Assembly (NCBI GenBank): GCA_030765045.1
Contig: CM060962.1
Location: 167,749,194 to 167,813,193, forward strand
Direction of reading: 5' to 3'
DNA length: 64,000 nucleotides
Origin: Tenodera sinensis
Lineage: Eukaryota; Arthropoda; Insecta; Mantodea; Mantidae
A program made the translations under genes and the position numbers. Below, piece by piece: positions 59,547 to 64,000 of this stretch (its first letter is position 1; every line of letters starts with the position of its first letter). The notes under the pieces are model-generated. The model had not been told where the DNA came from. It searched no databases and worked only from the letters and a program-made list of their open reading frames with translations.

Positions 59547-59760
59547 AAGATGAAATAATTCCTTCGTAATCAAGGTAACAGCGTAACGTCACCACGCACT
59601 ATATAAACATTACGTCATTGGGAGGGGGTTATCTGTATTGTCTTATACATCTGGAACCTGTTCTTGTGGACCTCTGACCGGATTCAAAGTTCAGGGTCAG
59701 CTACAGTGTATGGTTTATGTGTAGCCAACCTCGAGTCCATTGAAGGAATTGTTTCATCTT
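59547..59760. mobile_element. 214-bp MITE with 8-bp target duplication
   Basis: Inverted ends AAGATGAAATAATTCCTTC and AAGATGAAACAATTCCTTC (19 bp, one mismatch). The duplication TAGTTATA flanks it (59539-59546, 59761-59768), and the other B copy has this site once, near 5748-5755. Eight-base duplication suggests hAT-type mobilisation, but the ends do not match the hAT element at 35.6 kb. Confidence 0.9.
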
Positions 59761-59886
59761 TAGTTATAAACAATGACATGTCGGCATGAAAGGCGTGTAT
59801 TGATTATTTCTGACCGCTCAGTAAATATTACTCAACTATTGATTCACAGCATGCGTGTACATCAGAAACTACACGTGGCCAGATTA

Positions 59887-61230
59887 CACTGTACAACATG
59901 AACAATGTCCTTTAGATGAAAATATGTGTTTCTTGCACAAGTATGGCTGAAAATAACAAATCTGTAATTAGTTTTTGTCTACCACGTACCATTTTCCCAA
60001 AAACCCAAATTTAGTTTTTTACGTATTTTCGCGATACATTTGCGTCTTTGTTAACTTAAATCAATTTTTTTATAACCTGCTTATTCTATTCAACATTTAC
60101 ACTGAAGGTATACATGTACACATATTAAACAATGGATATCTATATCAAACATTTACTGTCAGCTTGATCTTTCGGCTATGTCAGCATTTTAACTGTAAAA
60201 TGTTGTTTATTTTCTGAAGTTTCCTCTCTGAAGTATTGCTGGCAGGAATATTTTAGTGACGATCAGTTTTAAGTGTTTTAAGGACAACATTATATTACAT
60301 TCAGTGCATTATAATGTCTCGTCACTGTAAAAGTAAGCCGGACGTATTTTGTTATGTGTGTGGCGAATTTACATTGAAGACACAGCAATGCAGCTTGTCG
60401 CCATTGGTAAAAATCACTACACCCGTAAACAGTGGCCTTCAAGACAAAGCTTCATTCTTGGCACCAAAAATTTAGCACATGAACCACTTATGAATCCACA
60501 ATGTGTCTTTCTTCCACCACTGCACATTAAACTCGGTTTAATGAAAATTTTTGTAAAAGCTCTGGACAAAGAAAGAATGGCTTTCTTGCATCTCAGGAAC
60601 AAAGTCAACAAATTAAGTGAGGCAAAGGTAAAAGAAGGGGTTTTCATTGGTCCCCAAATTAAAGCAGTCATTTATGACGAAGAGTTTGAAAATAAACTGT
60701 CAGAAGGAGAAAAAGCAACCTGGTGTGCCCACGTTTCCTTGGAAATGAGAAAGCTGAAAACTATGAAGATCTTATCAGTGACATGGTAGAATGTTTTCAT
60801 GCTATAGGTTGCCATATGTAATTAAAACTACTTTTTTGCACTCACATCTGGACTTCTTTCCTCAAAACCTTGGTGCAATAAGCAACGAGCATGGGGAAAG
60901 GTTCCACCAGGACATTTCTATGTTTGAAAAACGTTTCAGTAGACGATGGAATGGAAGTATGCTAGCTGAGTATTGTTGGTCTATTGTCAGGGACACATGA
61001 ATAGATGCCTACAAGAGGAAGCGGTCAAAAAAGTATGTTTTCTGTACTCAAGGCTCATGTTTCATTTCTCTGTAATCAATTTGTTTAAATATCAAAAGTG
61101 GGTCTCCTACAAAAATGGTACGTGATGGACCAATTCGGTTTTCAGATATGAGTCAAGCACCTTTTGTTTATACAGAATCACGCAGTTTCATCTAAAGGAC
61201 AGAAAAAAAGTTCAAATTTGTTGTGCAGTG
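59887..61230 (+). mobile_element. DNA transposon A, internally deleted copy
   Basis: Ends are CACTGTACAACAT and (inverted) CACTGCACAACAA, with a second shared subterminal motif GTCCTTTAGATGAAA on both sides. TTA flanks it (59884-59886, 61231-61233). The 1344-bp element retains both ends of the transposase gene but lacks most of its middle. Confidence 0.88.
60314..61040 (+). pseudogene. transposase of element A, deleted and frameshifted
   Basis: Begins MSRHCKSKPDVFCYVCGE at 60314, parallel to MPRKCVNHADNLCYICGE in the 6.3 kb copy. After LVK at about 60414 the sequence jumps to the equivalent of residue 343 or so (HYTRKQWP), removing about 310 codons including the first two catalytic aspartates and the CxxC. 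The deletion also shifts the frame, giving a stop after about 53 codons. Downstream FLPPLHIKLG, EGVFIGPQIK and SNEHGERFHQ remain recognisable in two frames to about 60997. Further stops occur near 60820 and 60998. Confidence 0.88.
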
Positions 61231-61515
61231 TTATTGGTCTATGTTAGAGCTGGTCAACTGCTGCTCAGACAGCGCAGATTGCTCACGACCTTAACGGATA
61301 GCTATATGTTTTGCAGGTAAACAAGATGAAGGTCACTCAAGGTAACGCGCGAGTCGCCCCACCCTGGTCTGTGGCAAGCTGGTAACACAGTTCGACAAAT
61401 TTCAGAAACTGTGCTAATTCACAGAAATGTAATTAAACTTTAATGCCACCCAAGAAAGGAGGCTTATTGCATAGGTGTTATAAGAAAACCTCTCATCCGA
61501 AAGCAGAAACTATTA

Positions 61516-61833
61516 TGTGTTTGGAGCTATTTCGATGTGAATTTTAATTTCAGTATAAATATAGGGAGAATTTGTAGAAGGATTAAATGTCTTCAAATTT
61601 TTCAACATAATATTGCATTATGTTTACTGTAAAGTTTTACGTATTTGGGATTTTAAGGACAAAGTTAAAGTTTTTCTTATCACACAGAATTGTTTAACTC
61701 AATAAATGCTGCTTATTTGTAGCAACATTTGCAGTCTTATCCATAATAGGCATACAGAATTTGGAGACAAATTACTGACACTTCTCTGGAATACCGAGTT
61801 TGGTACTTATGTGTCCGAGTTATCCCTTTGCAT
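61516..61833. other. AT-rich non-coding sequence
   Basis: No recognised feature. Confidence 0.45.
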
Positions 61834-61847
61834 ACAAATACCCTTAC

Positions 61848-62202
61848 GTAAACGTAACGTAAACCCCGCGCGACAGCCCACGAAGGGCCACGGCCTACCG
61901 CCCAGCCGCTGCATCCCCCACCTCTGCCCACTACAGGCGTCATTGGTGAGGTGCAGTACTGGAGGGTGGGACGTGGTCAGCGCCCCGAGCCCTCCCGGCC
62001 AGTTATACGGTTTTCTAGACCTGGGCCGCTACTTCTTCATCAAGTAGCTCCTCAATTGGTCCCCCCGGGACCTAACGAGGCTGAGTGCACCCCGTGCCAG
62101 ACCTCCCAGAGGGGATAAAATCCCCCTGCTGGTACCGGGGATCGAACCCGGGTCCTCCGCGCCAGAGGCAAGCGCGCTACCAACTGCGCTACGGAGGTGG
62201 TC
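61848..62202 (-). mobile_element. SINE family S2, full-length reference copy
   Basis: The sense strand starts at 62202 with TAGCGCAGTTGG (A box) and GGGTTCGATCCC (B box), continues through the S2 body, and ends in the S2/S3 shared domain plus a short GTAAC-type tail. A 14-bp perfect duplication ACAAATACCCTTAC lies at 61834-61847 and 62203-62216. It provides the undisturbed sequence for the S1 insertion site at 14.8 kb. Confidence 0.95.
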
Positions 62203-62216
62203 ACAAATACCCTTAC

Positions 62217-62580
62217 CTATTTGAAATATGTATTTCCAGTGATATAACGATAAGAAATTTTGGGGTAGAGTGACTATGACTCTATGACAAATTGCGGAGG
62301 GGGGTACTTAGCATCGAAAGACGATCATCTGTGCCTATGCCCCTGACGGGACACCACCCGGGAGGATGGATGACGCGAATGGATCCTAAGGGCGGCCGGA
62401 ATGTTGCCACGACAGAGCAGAGGACAGGGTCCCTTACCTTTTCCCAGTTAGAATCACACCGGCAGAGGCTGACTCAGCCCCGTTCCTCTCCCGGCCCTCG
62501 GATTCCTACTCCCAAGGGGAGTGCGGTACTCGAAATCGAGCTTGTAACATCCCATCCAATGTAGTATTATAGAGTGCAAA
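62217..62580. other. GC-richer block of unknown nature
   Basis: About 290 bp (62290-62575) is distinctly GC-richer than its surroundings and contains an open frame of 90 codons without a recognised domain. SINE-like or retroelement sequence is possible; no A or B box is evident. Confidence 0.35.
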
Positions 62581-64000
62581 TGGAGTAAATTTGTTAGAAT
62601 TTAAGTTTGGAAATTAGTATTTGGTTATCATTTTTGAAATTTTTTTTGTTTTGTTTTGTTTTTAATTTCAAGGTTGCTAACCTTTTTAAGAAGGGATAGT
62701 AAGCTTTTGATTGGAATATTTGGTCGTGGGTTTAAATTATATAAATAGGTATATTTGATACGTCTTAAAATTAGTTAATTTTGTTTTGGGACTTTGCTGT
62801 TGAATTTAAATTGTATAAATTGATATAGGCTTACTATGTAAATTGTTTTGAGTATAAATTAGAGAAACTTAATTTATATTTTAAAAATTATGATCTGAGA
62901 CTTTGTTTCAAATTGCAGTTTTTGGAAATTAGGAATTAGTTGTTAGAAATTAATTTGATTTTAAATTTTGAAAGAAGGAATATAATTTTTTGTTGTTGAG
63001 TTGATGTTTTCATAGCGGGTTTAAATTCTATAAATTTATATAGTTTATACATTAACAAAGTGAGTAATTTGTTTTGGAAATTTTAAGTAAGTGGTCAATA
63101 ATTTGTCAATTATTTGTTTTTGGTATTCTATTGATTTGTCAACTGATTTTTTATGGTAATGTTTAATTTAAAAATTTTCAAGTTTTCTAAAATTTAAAAT
63201 ATTAAACTTTTGAATTATTTAACTATATTTAAATTATTAAGTTTAAAAATAATAAATTTTGACATTGTTGTATGTTATTTAGAATTTACAAATTCCACAA
63301 ATATAACAATGTTTGTCATTTATATAATATATAAATGCATTATGTTCTAAATTTAATGTTGTTTTGAATTTTTGGTTTTTATGGTTTTTAAATGATTTAA
63401 AATTGAAATTTTAATGTCGTGTGAATTAAATTTGATTAGTTTATGGTTTTTAAAATTTGAAAAGAAGAAATAGTAATTTTTTGTTTGAAATTTGGTAGTG
63501 AGTTGAAATTAGCAGTTGGTTAATTTTAAGAATTTAATAATGTTTTGGAAGGAACTTAGGGTAATAATTTTTAAATTGTATGGATTATTATTGATAAGTT
63601 TCATATTTATAATTTGTATAAGTTTTAATTGATGTAGTTGGTTGTAAACATTTTTTTTCCAAATACTGAATACCAGTATTTGGTATTTTTGTAAATTGTT
63701 TTTGTAAATTTTATGTATGTAGGATTGTAAATTTGCAAGTTTATTTTGTTTCTAGTAGAGGATTAACTGGATACCAGTTAATTTTAATGTTGAATACCAG
63801 AATTATTTGTATATTTATTTTATATTTGAATTGGTATTTTGTTTTACTTATTTTAATTTTTAACTGCTAATCTGAAAAATTGTTTTGTAGACTTTTATTT
63901 TTTGTAGTTTATGAATAAATGCATGGAATCTATAAGAAATTAGGTACCGGGATGGAATTTTTCAGATTTTATTTATTTACTTATTTATTTATTTATTTAT
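62581..64000. repeat. cytosine-poor, T-rich low-complexity region
   Basis: The plus strand is strongly depleted in C (a few per 60 bases in lines read by eye) while G stays moderate. Degenerate motifs of the form GGGTTTAAATTxTATAAAT recur near 62728, 62808 and 63018. The window ends in (TTTA)n from about 63969. No gene recognised. Confidence 0.6.

Larger units (their letters stand above)
59425..61515 (+). repeat. repeat B, second copy, split by two insertions
   Basis: B sequence occupies 59425-59546, 59761-59886, 61231-61250 and 61370-61515. Against the other copy (5480-5842 plus 8140-8195, opposite strand) these pieces are collinear. They are interrupted by a MITE (59547-59760) and transposon A (59887-61230). 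A further 120 bp (61251-61369) between two AGCTGGT motifs is also absent from the other copy. Confidence 0.75.

Noticed and set aside
61706..62273. Open frames including a GSNPGPP-like stretch
   Set aside because: They translate SINE S2 and its tRNA-like head.
1..64000. CRISPR arrays, operons, prophage or bacterial features
   Set aside because: The window is eukaryotic repeat-rich DNA; the tandem arrays lack the spacer structure of CRISPR and no prokaryotic gene order is present.

Overview
This is a eukaryotic window, almost certainly from an animal and most likely an arthropod with a large, repeat-rich genome. The grounds are Tc1/mariner, IS630-like and hAT transposase remnants of arthropod type, several tRNA-headed SINE families, long microsatellites and the lack of any dense gene layout. 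The exact taxon cannot be fixed from the sequence; an insect is my best guess. No intact host protein-coding gene is recognisable. Most long open frames are transposon remnants, SINE read-through, or artefacts of tandem repeats.

Layout. 0-5 kb: an isolated retrotransposon LTR with primer-binding-site-like sequence (3123-3760) and an old SINE (4126-4359). 5.4-8.2 kb: a 2.3 kb DNA transposon, here called A (5843-8139), with a nearly full transposase gene broken by one extra base; it sits inside a second repeat, here called B. 11.9-12.6 kb: a short non-autonomous mariner-like element. 14.6-19.2 kb: a SINE nested in a SINE, then two arms of a large inverted repeat (15405-16405 and 18178-19230), each carrying later insertions. 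21.6-25.3 kb: SINE pieces, nested mariner-like elements and a decayed transposase. 28.6-32.1 kb: a SINE and two internally deleted Tc1/mariner-type elements. 35.6-38.3 kb: a complete but decayed hAT element with terminal inverted repeats and a perfect 8-bp target duplication. 38.9-48 kb: several SINEs (one double-headed), two inverted-repeat elements, and a graded CA-rich array. 48.6-49.7 kb: a decayed non-LTR retrotransposon. 51.1-53.15 kb: a 2.1 kb GGTA-type satellite. 57.6-58.9 kb: a CpG-rich interval that may hold host exon and promoter sequence on the minus strand. 59.4-61.5 kb: another copy of repeat B, carrying an 8-bp-TSD MITE and a deleted second copy of transposon A. 61.8-62.2 kb: a clean SINE. 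62.58-64 kb: an unusually cytosine-poor, T-rich stretch.

The most interesting content is transposon A: CACTG-ended inverted repeats, a 2-3 bp AA/TT(A) target duplication, and a transposase with N-terminal cysteine pairs and a D-D-(CxxC)-E-like core. Both copies inserted independently into copies of the same host repeat B, at two different sites that share GATTAT. Because the two B copies supply each other's empty sites, the insertion boundaries can be read directly from this window.
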